Positions 56,668-64,000 of a DNA stretch of 64,000 bases are shown piece after piece (the stretch's first letter is position 1; every line of letters begins with the position of its first letter). The stretch is from the NCBI RefSeq assembly GCF_020616555.1, contig NZ_CP085173.1, positions 8,200,001 to 8,264,000 on the forward strand, given 5' to 3'. The translations under genes and the position numbers were made by a program. The notes under the pieces were generated by a model. The model was not told the origin of the DNA. It saw nothing but the letters and a program-made list of their open reading frames with translations, and did no database searches. Origin of the DNA: Streptomyces longhuiensis. Lineage in GTDB: Bacteria; Actinomycetota; Actinomycetes; Streptomycetales; Streptomycetaceae.

Positions 56668-57402
56668 GTGACAGCCCACATCGACCTGCACGAACTCGGT
56701 TCCCTCGGCGGATTCTTCGCCCTGCGCGACGCGAAGGACGCGAAGAGTGATCCACCGACGCTGGGGCGCGTCTATCAGAACGGCGCATCCGTCCGCGACC
56801 CTCTCGCGTACCGCGTCGAGAAGGTCGCGCGGGCACTCTCCGTGCCCGAACCGCGCGTCGCCGTGTCCGTCGCCCAACTCGGAATCGCGGCGCGCCTCTG
56901 GTCGCTGTCACTCGGCAGCGCCGCTCTCTTCGGGCGCGTTCCCGACCTCGACCCCGCGCTGCTGCACTGGAACCCCGACGCCGCCGCGCCCGACGACCTG
57001 TTCCTCGCCGGTACGGGGCAGCTCCCCGCCGACGGCGCGCACATCGCGGAGCTCGTGCTCGACCGCCACCTCGAACCGCTGTCGGCCGCGCTGCGCGCCC
57101 GCTACCGCGTATCGGCCCCGCTGCTGCGCGGCAACGCAGGGTCCGCGCTCGCCGGCGCAGCCCGCGAGATCAGCCGCTGGGCGCGCCGCGCCGGGCGCCC
57201 CGACGTCGCCGCCCGCGCCCGCCTCCTGACCTCGGAACTCTTCGACGACCCCCGCCTCGCCGCGACCGGTACCCGCACCGGCACCGCCTTCCGCCGCACG
57301 AGCTGCTGCCTCATCTACCGCACCCCGGGCGGCGGCCTCTGCGGGGACTGCTGCTTCGAGCGGCCGCCGCAGCACTCTTCCCCACCGGCCGCTTCTGGGT
57401 GA
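56668..57402 (+). CDS. FhuF-like (2Fe-2S)-binding protein
   Basis: 244 residues, GTG start. The C-terminus has Ser-Cys-Cys-Leu-Ile-Tyr-Arg-Thr-Pro-Gly-Gly-Gly-Leu-Cys-Gly-Asp-Cys, the Cys-Cys-x10-Cys-x-x-Cys ligand set of the FhuF-type ferric siderophore reductases. The rest is helical without membrane segments. It probably releases iron from siderophores in the cytoplasm. The stop codon is 2 nt from the right end of a TnpB element. Without that element the stop would lie 2 nt before the glgA start, so the two genes may once have been coupled. Confidence 0.82.
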   Translation: MTAHIDLHELGSLGGFFALRDAKDAKSDPPTLGRVYQNGASVRDPLAYRVEKVARALSVPEPRVAVSVAQLGIAARLWSLSLGSAALFGRVPDLDPALLHWNPDAAAPDDLFLAGTGQLPADGAHIAELVLDRHLEPLSAALRARYRVSAPLLRGNAGSALAGAAREISRWARRAGRPDVAARARLLTSELFDDPRLAATGTRTGTAFRRTSCCLIYRTPGGGLCGDCCFERPPQHSSPPAASG

Positions 57403-57560
57403 CCTTGGCGCTCCGCTCTCTGAAGGGAGGGGGTTCTTACGGCTCGCGCCGTGAGGTTTCCTGTTTCATCGCCGACTGCCCGCCCGGAGAACTCCGTTGA
57501 GGTCTTACGCCAGCTCCGCAGGCTGCAACCGCCCGCCCGGCGGCCAGAAGGTTCTTCGCT
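57385..57560 (-). ncRNA. Predicted omega (right-end) RNA of the second TnpB element
   Basis: Expected by analogy from the 3' part of tnpB across the right end into host sequence, so that the guide would read GGTCACCCAGAAGCGG from 57404 downward, i.e. the end of the fhuF-like gene. Only position supports it. Confidence 0.35.
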
Positions 57561-58782
57561 GCGTTCACGTCCCGGTCATGGGTCGTGCCGCACTCACACG
57601 TCCACGTGCGGACGCTGAGCGGCATCTCGTCCCGCAATGCACCGCAGGAGGAGCACAGTTTCGAGGAGGGGAACCACCGGTCGACGGCGATCACCTCACG
57701 CCCGTACCAGGCGCCTTTGTACTCCAGCATGCTCCGGAAGTGAGACCACGCGGCATCGCTGATGGCGCGGGCCAGTTTCCGGTTCTTGACCATGTTGCGC
57801 ACGGTCAGGTCCTCGATCACGAGCGTTTGGTTTTCGCGCACGAGCCGAGTGGTGATCTTGTGGAGAGCGTCGCGGCGGCGGTCTGCGATCCGGGCGTGGA
57901 TCTTGGCGACTTTGCGCCGCGCCTTGGCCCGGTTCGCGGAGCCTTTGGTCTTCTTCGCCAGCCTGCGCTGAGCTTTCGCAAGTGCGACCCGGTCGCGGCG
58001 CTCGTGCCTCGGGTTGGCGATCTTCTCGCCCGTCGAGAGGGTCAGGAGGTGGTCGAGTCCGGCATCGATGCCGATGGCGGCATCAGTGGTGGGAAGGTGC
58101 TTGATGCTGGGGTCCTCGCACAACAGGGAGACGAACCAGCGTCCGGCCGCGTCCTGCGAAACGGTCACCGTAGATGGGCTCGCACCGTCCGGCAGCGGTC
58201 TCGACCACATGATGCGCAGGGACTCGCTCATCTTCGCGAGTCTCAGCTCACCGTCCCTGAACCGGAACGCCGAGGTGGTGTACTCGGCGGACTTGCGCGA
58301 CTTCTTCCGGCTCTTGAAGCGCGGGTATTTGGCCCGCTTGCCGAAGAAGTGGGCAAACGCTCGTTGCAGGTGCCGCAGGGCCTGTTGGAGCGGAACCGAC
58401 GACACCTCGTTCAGGTAAGCGAGTTCCTCGGTGTTCTTCCACGCCGTCAGCATCGCGGAGCTCTGGTTGTAGTTGATCCGTTCCTGCCGCGCCCACGCTT
58501 CGGTCCGGGCGGCAAGCGCCATGTTGTAGACCTTTCGCACGCATCCGAACGTGCGCGACAGCTCCGCTGCCTGCGAATCCGTCGGATAGAAGCGGTACTT
58601 GAACGCCCGCTTCACATGGCTCGTGGTCACACTCGCAAACTACCGTTGCCACACCTGACGTTCAAACCTGCGGGTCACAGCACTGGCATCCGCCTCGGCG
58701 GCTAATCCCGGCCCGCTTCCCTGCTCCGCAGGAGTCCGATTCATCTCTGCCCTGATGGGCAGAGTATCCACGGAGGTATCCG
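57405..58782 (-). mobile_element. tnpB-only IS200/IS605 (IS1341-type) element, second copy
   Basis: Left end at 58782 with hairpin CTCTGCCC-ATCA-GGGCAGAG (58764-58745, minus strand) and TCGGACTCCTGCGGAG. Right end about 57405, ending GCGCCAA, with a weaker hairpin at 57416-57431. The host border at the left end is TCAT, the complement of ATGA at the start of glgA (58783-58786). The element sits between fhuF-like and glgA. Confidence 0.8.
57437..58630 (-). CDS. tnpB: TnpB RNA-guided endonuclease, second copy
   Basis: 397 residues, most of them identical to the first TnpB, with substitutions and small gaps throughout, so the copies are not recent duplicates. The RuvC residues (Gly-Ile-Asp-Ala-Gly-Leu, Val-Ile-Glu-Asp-Leu, His-Asp-Arg-Asp) are intact. 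The second zinc knuckle is Cys-Glu-Cys-Gly, one residue shorter than the Cys-x-x-Cys of the first copy. Whether this affects folding is unclear. It starts Met-Thr-Thr-Ser-His-Val-Lys-Arg. Confidence 0.92.
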   Translation of the reverse strand: MTTSHVKRAFKYRFYPTDSQAAELSRTFGCVRKVYNMALAARTEAWARQERINYNQSSAMLTAWKNTEELAYLNEVSSVPLQQALRHLQRAFAHFFGKRAKYPRFKSRKKSRKSAEYTTSAFRFRDGELRLAKMSESLRIMWSRPLPDGASPSTVTVSQDAAGRWFVSLLCEDPSIKHLPTTDAAIGIDAGLDHLLTLSTGEKIANPRHERRDRVALAKAQRRLAKKTKGSANRAKARRKVAKIHARIADRRRDALHKITTRLVRENQTLVIEDLTVRNMVKNRKLARAISDAAWSHFRSMLEYKGAWYGREVIAVDRWFPSSKLCSSCGALRDEMPLSVRTWTCECGTTHDRDVNAAKNLLAAGRAVAACGAGVRPQRSSPGGQSAMKQETSRREP

Positions 58783-59946
58783 ATGAGAGTGGGGCTGCTG
58801 ACCCGGGAGTACCCGCCGGATGTCTACGGCGGAGCAGGCGTCCATGTCGAGTTCCTCGCAAGGGAGTTACGCTCCCTCGTCGACCTCGACGTGCACACCT
58901 GGGGCGAGGGCGGCGCCGAGGGGCTGCGGCGGCACCGCGCCTGGCAGGCGCTCGACGGGGCGAACGACGCGCTGCGCACCTTCTCCGTGGACCTGTCCAT
59001 CGCCGCCGCGCTCGAAGGCCGCGAACTCGTCCACTCCCACACCTGGTACGCCAATCTCGCGGGCCACCTGGGCAAGTTGCTCCACGGCATCCCGCACATC
59101 GTGACCGCGCACTCACTCGAACCGCTGCGCCCCTGGAAGGCAGAGCAACTCGGCGGCGGATACGCCCTGTCGAGCTGGGCCGAGCGCACCGCCGTCGAGG
59201 CGGCCGACGCGGTCATCGCCGTCTCCGGAGCCATGCGCGACGACATCCTGGCCTGCTATCCGGCGATCGACCCGGCCAGGGTCCGCGTCGTCCACAACGG
59301 CATCGACTCCGCCCTCTACCGCCCCGACCCCGCCACCGACGTCCTCGCCCGCATCGGCGTCGACCAGGAGCGCCCGTACATCGTCTTCGTCGGACGCATC
59401 ACGCGGCAGAAGGGTGTTCCCCATCTCCTGAGGGCAGCCAAGGAGTTGGACCCGTCGGCGCAGCTGATCCTGTGCGCCGGAGCCCCCGACACCCCCGCCA
59501 TCGGGCGCGAATTCCGCACCCTGGTGGACGAGTTGCGCACGCTGCGGGACGGCGTCCACTGGATCCCGCAGATGCTGCCTCGTACCGAGGTGGTCCAACT
59601 CCTCACCCACGCGAGGGCGTTCGTCTGTCCGTCGGTGTACGAACCGCTCGGCATCGTGAATCTGGAGGCGATGGCGTGCGGCACCGCCGTCGTGGCCTCC
59701 GCCGTCGGCGGCATCCCCGAGGTCGTCGCCGACGGGACGACGGGCCTCCTCGTGCCCTACGAGGAGGGGGACCCGCAGACGTTCGAGAGCGGGCTCGCGC
59801 AGGCCCTGAACCGGCTGGTGGCGGACCCCGCGGAGGCGGCCCGCATGGGCGTCGCAGGACGTGAGCGCTCGGAGCGCGAGTTCGGCTGGGACACCGTGGC
59901 CCGGCGGACGGCCGACGTGTACGACGAGATCCTCAAGGCGAAGTAG
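58783..59946 (+). CDS. glgA: GT4-family glycogen synthase / ADP-glucose glycosyltransferase
   Basis: 387 residues, two Rossmann domains. Features are Thr-Arg-Glu-Tyr-Pro-Pro-Asp-Val-Tyr-Gly-Gly-Ala-Gly-Val-His at the start, Phe-Val-Gly-Arg-Ile-Thr-Arg-Gln-Lys-Gly, and Pro-Ser-Val-Tyr-Glu-Pro-Leu-Gly-Ile-Val-Asn-Leu-Glu-Ala-Met-Ala-Cys-Gly. This is the actinobacterial glgA type, whose mycobacterial relative (GlgM) makes maltose 1-phosphate from ADP-glucose. It precedes glgC, which supplies ADP-glucose. The ribosome binding site GGAGG lies inside the transposon left end directly upstream. Confidence 0.9.
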   Translation: MRVGLLTREYPPDVYGGAGVHVEFLARELRSLVDLDVHTWGEGGAEGLRRHRAWQALDGANDALRTFSVDLSIAAALEGRELVHSHTWYANLAGHLGKLLHGIPHIVTAHSLEPLRPWKAEQLGGGYALSSWAERTAVEAADAVIAVSGAMRDDILACYPAIDPARVRVVHNGIDSALYRPDPATDVLARIGVDQERPYIVFVGRITRQKGVPHLLRAAKELDPSAQLILCAGAPDTPAIGREFRTLVDELRTLRDGVHWIPQMLPRTEVVQLLTHARAFVCPSVYEPLGIVNLEAMACGTAVVASAVGGIPEVVADGTTGLLVPYEEGDPQTFESGLAQALNRLVADPAEAARMGVAGRERSEREFGWDTVARRTADVYDEILKAK

Positions 59947-60015
59947 TCCGTCGATCAGGCGAAGTAGTCCTTCAACAAGGCCGATTGGATCCTCAAGGTG
60001 AAGCTGGGGGCTGGG

Positions 60016-61236
60016 ATGCGCGGTGGACCTTCGGTGCTCGGGATCGTACTGGCGGGCGGGGAGGGCAAGCGCCTGCTGCCACTCACCGCCGACCGGGCGA
60101 AACCGGCGGTCACCTTCGGCGGCACGTACCGCCTCGTCGACTTCGTCCTGTCCAACCTCGTCAACGCCGACATCCTGCGCATCTGTGTCCTGACCCAGTA
60201 CAAGTCGCACTCGCTCGACCGGCACGTCACGACGACCTGGCGCATGTCGAGCCTGCTCGGCAACTACGTCACGCCCGTCCCGGCCCAGCAGCGCCTCGGC
60301 CCGCGCTGGTACCTCGGCAGCGCGGACGCCATCCTCCAGTCCCTGAACCTGGTCCAGGACGAACAGCCCGACTACATCGCGGTGTTCGGCGCCGACCACG
60401 TCTACCGCATGGACCCGCGTCAGATGCTCCAGCAGCACATCGAGAGCGGCGCGGGCGTCACGGTCGCGGGCATCCGTGTACCCCGCGCGGAAGCCTCGTC
60501 GTTCGGGATCATCACCCCGGCCGGTGACGGCACGCGCGTGGACCGTTTCCTGGAGAAGCCGGCCGACCCGCCCGGCATCCCGGGCTCCCCGCACCAGGTC
60601 TTCGCCTCCATGGGCAACTACGTCTTCACCACGAAGACCCTCATCGACGCGTTGCAGCAGGACTCCGAGACGCCCAACTCCGTTCACGACATGGGCGGTT
60701 CGATCCTTCCGATGCTCACGGAACGCGGTGTGGCCCAGCTCTACGACTTCGACGGCAACCACGTCCCCGGCGAGACGCCCCACGAGCACGGCTACTGGCG
60801 GGACGTCGGCACCCTCGACGCGTACTACGAGGCCCACCTCGACCTGCTCTCGGACAAGCCCGCCTTCAACCTCGACAACCGGCGCTGGCCCATCTACACG
60901 CACCCCGGGCAGCTGCCGCCCGCCAAGTTCTGCGCGGGCGGCATCGCGGGCCAGTCGATCGTCAGCCCGGGCTGCGTCATCCGCGGGCAGGTCACCCGCT
61001 CCGTCCTGTCCCCGGGCGTCACCGTCGAGGAGGGCGCGGTCGTCCAGGGCTCGGTCCTGCACGACAACGTCCGGATCGGCAGGGGCGCCGTGGTGCGCGG
61101 AGCCGTGCTCGACAAGAACGTGGACGTCCCGCCGGGCGCGACCATCGGCGTCAACCCGGAGCGGGACGCCGAGCTGTACACCGTGTCGAAGGGCGGCGTG
61201 ATCGCGCTGGGCAAGGGGCGGCAGGTCGTGGCCTGA
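60016..61236 (+). CDS. glgC: Glucose-1-phosphate adenylyltransferase
   Basis: 406 residues. The N-terminal nucleotidyltransferase motif is [13 protein letters not shown], followed by [13 protein letters not shown] and a left-handed beta-helix C-terminus. It makes ADP-glucose from glucose 1-phosphate and ATP, the committed step of glycogen and maltosyl-phosphate synthesis. The ATG at 60016 is preferred over an ATG-less extension; GGGGGCTGGG precedes it. Confidence 0.94.
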   Translation: MRGGPSVLGIVLAGGEGKRLLPLTADRAKPAVTFGGTYRLVDFVLSNLVNADILRICVLTQYKSHSLDRHVTTTWRMSSLLGNYVTPVPAQQRLGPRWYLGSADAILQSLNLVQDEQPDYIAVFGADHVYRMDPRQMLQQHIESGAGVTVAGIRVPRAEASSFGIITPAGDGTRVDRFLEKPADPPGIPGSPHQVFASMGNYVFTTKTLIDALQQDSETPNSVHDMGGSILPMLTERGVAQLYDFDGNHVPGETPHEHGYWRDVGTLDAYYEAHLDLLSDKPAFNLDNRRWPIYTHPGQLPPAKFCAGGIAGQSIVSPGCVIRGQVTRSVLSPGVTVEEGAVVQGSVLHDNVRIGRGAVVRGAVLDKNVDVPPGATIGVNPERDAELYTVSKGGVIALGKGRQVVA

Positions 61237-61306
61237 CGCTTCCTGACACCTCGTCGGCGGGGGCCCTGTGCCGTGCCTCGTTCGCAGGCTCCCGCTGTCG
61301 GGTCCC

Positions 61307-61336
61307 TTGACGAGTACACGCACGCGACAGAAGAAT
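61307..61336 (+). promoter_or_regulatory. Possible sigma-70 promoter of the GH92 gene
   Basis: TTGACG (61307-61312) and AAGAAT (61331-61336), 18 nt apart. A transcript would begin just before the operator at 61353. Confidence 0.35.
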
Positions 61337-61352
61337 GATCGCGCTGCGCTTT

Positions 61353-61364
61353 GACAACGTTGTC
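61353..61364. promoter_or_regulatory. Perfect palindrome GACAACGTTGTC, LacI-type operator
   Basis: A 12-bp perfect inverted repeat with the central CG typical of LacI/GalR-family operators, embedded in TTTGACAACGTTGTCTA, 25 nt upstream of the GH92 start. A bound repressor would block transcription. No lacI-type gene is adjacent. Confidence 0.6.
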
Positions 61365-61389
61365 TAGGACTCGAGGAGGCGGTCTCGCC

Positions 61390-63735
61390 ATGAGATGGAC
61401 CCAACGGCTGCGCGGAGCGGGGACGGCGGTGGCGGCGGCCGCGCTCCTGGGCGGTGCGCTCGCCGTGCCATCGGCCCAGGCGGCCGCGGCCACCGACGAG
61501 GGCCGGCTCACCGATCTGGTCAACCCGTTCATCGGCACCGAGAACGAGGGCAACACCTACCCGGGCGCCGCCGTGCCCTTCGGCATGGTGCAGTTCTCGC
61601 CCGACACGGGGCACAACACGGGCTACGACTACTCCGAGAACCACATCCGCGGCTTCTCCACCGTGCATCTGTCCGGCGTCGGCTGCGGCCTCGGCGGCGA
61701 CCTGCCCGTGCTGCCCACGACCGGCGACATCACGTCGACCGACTACGCCAAGTACGCGGCCGAGTTCAGCCACGACGACGAGAAGGCGAGCCCGGGCTCG
61801 TACAAGGTCGGCCTGAAGACGGGCATCGAGGCCGAGCTGACCGCGACGAAGCGGACCGGCGTGCAGCGCTACACGTTCCCCGCCACCGACAAGGCCAACG
61901 TCCTCATCAACGCGGGTCAGTCGCTGCACAAGACCCTGAACACCAAGGTCGAGATCCTCGACAACCGCACCGTCCGCACGGCCATCACGGGCAGTGGCTT
62001 CTGCCAGGACACCAAGCCGTACACGGTGTACACGATCACCCGTTTCGACCGGCCGTTCACGACCTCGGGCACGTGGAAGGGCGACGCGGTCACCGAGGGC
62101 TCGAAGGAGTCGACGGCCGGCGGTGAGCGCAGCGGCGCGTTCGTGCGCTTCGACACCTCCAAGGACCGCAGCGTCGAGGCGACCACGGCGATCTCGTACG
62201 TCGACGCGAAGGGTGCGGCGCTCAACCTCCGTTCCGAGGGCGGCCGTTCGTACGACCGTGTCGAGCACGCCGCGCAGGCCGCGTGGGAGGACCGGCTGGA
62301 CGACGTCAAGGCGCAGGGCGGCAGCGACACGCTCCGCCGCACCTTCTACTCGTCCCTGTACCGCTCGTTCCTCGCGCCGAACATCGGCAGCGACGTCGAC
62401 GGCCGCTACACCGGCTGGGACCAGAAGATCCACCGGGCCAAGGGCTACACGTACTACCAGAACTGGTCCCTGTGGGACACCTATCGCACGCAGGCGCAGC
62501 TCCTGTCGCTGCTCGCGCCGGGTGAGTCCCGCGACATGGCGATCTCCGTCATCAAGATCGACGAGGAGAGCGGCTGGCTGCCCAAGTGGGGCTACGGCAC
62601 GGTCGAGACGAACATCATGACCGGCGACCCGGTCACCCCGTTCCTCACCAACGCGTACCAGCAGGGTCTGCTCAAGGGCTACGAGGAGCAGGCGTACCGC
62701 GCGCTGAAGAAGAACGCCGACGGCGTCCCGCCCGCCGACTCCGCGCCGGTCGGCCGTGAGGCCAACAAGGAGTACATCGCGGACGGCTTCGCGCCGTACA
62801 TCAAGGACCGCGCGCATGTGAAGCCGGGCGACTCCGACTACGACCACGGCGCCTCGGCGACCCTGGAGTACGCGCTGTCCGACGCGATGCTCGGGCAGAT
62901 GGCGAAGGACCTGGGCCACAAGGACGACGCGGCGCGGTACACGCAGCGGGCGCAGAACTACCGGAAGATCTTCGACAGTTCGACCGGCTTCTTCCGGGCG
63001 CGGGACGCGGCGGGCGCCTTCACCGGTCCGGCCGACCCCGCCCAGAGCGAGGGCTTCCACGAGGGCACGTCCTGGCAGTACCAGTGGCTCGTCCCGCAGG
63101 ACCTGCCCGGCATGGTCGGCCTGATCGGCGGCACCAAGGCGGCGAACGACCGCCTCGACTCGTTCTTCGCGTACGACCAGCTGGTGCAGGACCCCGCGAA
63201 GACCGCCCGTGAGGTGTGGGTCAACGGTCCGTACGCCTACTACAACGCGGACAAGTACAACCCGCAGAACGAGCCCGACCTGATCGCGCCCTACACGTAC
63301 CTCTCGACCGGCCAGCCCTGGAAGACGACCGACGTCGTGCACGCGGCGCTCACGCTCTTCACGGACGCCCCCACCGGCATGACCGGAAATGACGACCTCG
63401 GGACCATGTCCGCCTGGAACGTCCTGTCGTCGATCGGAATCTTCCCGGTCCAGCCCGGCACGGACACCTGGGGCCTGTCGACCCCGGTCTTCGAGCGGGT
63501 GGACCTGACCCTCGACCGGCGCTACTACCCGAAGGGCCGCCTCACGGTGAAGGCTCCGGGGACGTCGGACTCGGCGCGGTACATCCAGTCGGCGCAGACC
63601 GACGGGACCGCTTTCGGGAAGACGTATCTGACGACGGACGACATTCGCGGGCTGCGGGAGCTGTCCTTCAAGGTCGGCGACAAGCCCTCCACCTGGGGCA
63701 CCTCCGCCGACGCGGCGCCGCCGGCGCTGAAGTAA
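61390..63735 (+). CDS. Secreted GH92 alpha-mannosidase
   Basis: 781 residues. Signal peptide cleaved near Ala-Gln-Ala. The GH92 hallmarks are Asn-Pro-Phe-Ile-Gly-Thr near the mature N-terminus, Tyr-Pro-Gly-Ala-Ala-Val-Pro-Phe-Gly-Met-Val-Gln, Trp-Asp-Thr-Tyr-Arg-Thr, Gly-Asn-Asp-Asp-Leu-Gly-Thr-Met-Ser-Ala-Trp and Gly-Ala/Gly-Ile-Phe-Pro-Val-Gln-Pro-Gly. These are calcium-dependent exo-mannosidases acting on N-glycan mannose. GAGGAGG sits before the ATG at 61390. Likely repressed through the palindromic operator and induced by mannosides. Confidence 0.92.
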   Translation: MRWTQRLRGAGTAVAAAALLGGALAVPSAQAAAATDEGRLTDLVNPFIGTENEGNTYPGAAVPFGMVQFSPDTGHNTGYDYSENHIRGFSTVHLSGVGCGLGGDLPVLPTTGDITSTDYAKYAAEFSHDDEKASPGSYKVGLKTGIEAELTATKRTGVQRYTFPATDKANVLINAGQSLHKTLNTKVEILDNRTVRTAITGSGFCQDTKPYTVYTITRFDRPFTTSGTWKGDAVTEGSKESTAGGERSGAFVRFDTSKDRSVEATTAISYVDAKGAALNLRSEGGRSYDRVEHAAQAAWEDRLDDVKAQGGSDTLRRTFYSSLYRSFLAPNIGSDVDGRYTGWDQKIHRAKGYTYYQNWSLWDTYRTQAQLLSLLAPGESRDMAISVIKIDEESGWLPKWGYGTVETNIMTGDPVTPFLTNAYQQGLLKGYEEQAYRALKKNADGVPPADSAPVGREANKEYIADGFAPYIKDRAHVKPGDSDYDHGASATLEYALSDAMLGQMAKDLGHKDDAARYTQRAQNYRKIFDSSTGFFRARDAAGAFTGPADPAQSEGFHEGTSWQYQWLVPQDLPGMVGLIGGTKAANDRLDSFFAYDQLVQDPAKTAREVWVNGPYAYYNADKYNPQNEPDLIAPYTYLSTGQPWKTTDVVHAALTLFTDAPTGMTGNDDLGTMSAWNVLSSIGIFPVQPGTDTWGLSTPVFERVDLTLDRRYYPKGRLTVKAPGTSDSARYIQSAQTDGTAFGKTYLTTDDIRGLRELSFKVGDKPSTWGTSADAAPPALK

Positions 63736-63763
63736 CCGCAGCACACGCCCCACCAGCACCACG

Positions 63764-63796
63764 AGACCCGCCCCTTCACAGAAGGGGCGGGTCTTA
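63764..63796 (+). terminator. 14-bp hairpin followed by Ts
   Basis: AGACCCGCCCCTTC at 63764-63777, loop ACA, complement at 63781-63794, then TT. It lies 29 nt after the GH92 stop codon. Confidence 0.88.
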
Positions 63797-63893
63797 ATCT
63801 GTTGTTTACTGTGTGTAGCTTGATCGTACTTGACCGTAATCACCGGAGAGCGGTTGACTGCTTTCCCCCGTCGTCGATGCGAGAGCGGCCTCA

Positions 63894-64000
63894 GTGAACT
63901 CTCAGCAGTCCCAGCACTCTCGGCCCGCGCCGAGCCCGGACCTCCTCGCGCCACTCGACCTGGCGTTCTGGAACATCGAGACCGCCGAACACCCGATGCA
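63894..64000 (+). CDS. Wax ester synthase/diacylglycerol acyltransferase, N-terminal fragment
   Basis: The frame starts with GTG at 63894 and runs out of the window. About 35 residues are visible, ending Ala-Pro-Leu-Asp-Leu-Ala-Phe-Trp-Asn-Ile-Glu-Thr-Ala-Glu-His-Pro-Met. This fits the conserved N-terminus of WS/DGAT enzymes (Pro-Leu-Asp-x-x-Phe ... His/Pro-Met), which make triacylglycerols or wax esters in actinobacteria. The catalytic His motif lies outside. Confidence 0.65.
   Translation, partial: MNSQQSQHSRPAPSPDLLAPLDLAFWNIETAEHPM

Noticed and set aside
59113..63954. Very long minus-strand open frame (over 1600 codons) opposite glgA, glgC and GH92
   Set aside because: It is antisense to three well-identified genes, is rich in Arg, Val, Gly and Asp without domain motifs, and reflects the GC bias of the true genes.

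Overview
The window is high-GC actinobacterial chromosome, almost certainly Streptomyces. Supporting signs are the codon-position GC bias, many GTG starts, tight ATGA/GTGA gene overlaps, long GC-rich terminators, a DasR-type operator, a PAS-GAF-SpoIIE-HATPase regulator, an Rpf/LysM/M23 cell-wall hydrolase, a deazaflavin-dependent reductase, a DUF574 methyltransferase and actinobacterial GT4-type glgA next to glgC. About 56 protein genes, one tRNA-Pro(GGG), two complete tnpB-only IS200/IS605-type elements and one solo element end are described. There is no CRISPR array, no rRNA and no large biosynthetic cluster.

Layout. 1-3.1 kb: exporter tail, DUF309 protein, tRNA-Pro, amino-acid permease. 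3.2-7.4 kb: translationally coupled FGGY kinase, GlpA-like and GlpB-like flavoprotein operon. 7.6-10.9 kb: two secreted proteins (LamG; PQQ-type sugar dehydrogenase plus LamG-like domain). 11-16.1 kb: MscS channel, Nudix, two coupled Gfo/Idh/MocA oxidoreductases and a ROK regulator broken by a one-base frameshift. 16.3-19.1 kb: GabT/GabD-type pair. 19.1-23 kb: two paired cupin/JmjC-like genes and the first TnpB element. 23.3-26.1 kb: YceI gene followed by a small island with an orphan Imm53-like immunity gene, closed by a duplicated YceI 3' end. 26.1-34 kb: NAD-kinase-like plus SPFH, methyltransferase, GNAT, metallophosphoesterase with a dre-like site, crotonase, ABC exporter. 34-45.5 kb: argG, RibD-like reductase, MFS exporter with a 9-nt repeat tract, xanthine-dehydrogenase-type pair, ABM-membrane protein, SpoIIE-type regulator. 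45.8-48.8 kb: type VII-like operon. 49-56.5 kb: panD and small enzymes, gnd, acetylxylan esterase, M23 hydrolase, DMT transporter. 56.7-64 kb: FhuF-like protein, second TnpB element, glgA, glgC, GH92 mannosidase and the start of a wax ester/triacylglycerol synthase gene.

Two observations stand out. First, all three copies of the TnpB-type left end join the host at TCAT, which in each case is the reverse complement of the first four bases (ATGA) of a host gene. The left end carries a GGAGG exactly 6 nt before that ATG, so the element appears to insert at start codons while supplying a new ribosome binding site. Second, the operon at 45.8-48.8 kb encodes a WXG-like small protein with a YxxxD motif, a 527-residue WXG-like protein ending in a calpain/papain-like Cys-His-Asn domain, and an overlapping lipoprotein resembling the chagasin (I42) family of cysteine-protease inhibitors. 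This looks like a protease effector with its inhibitor as immunity protein.
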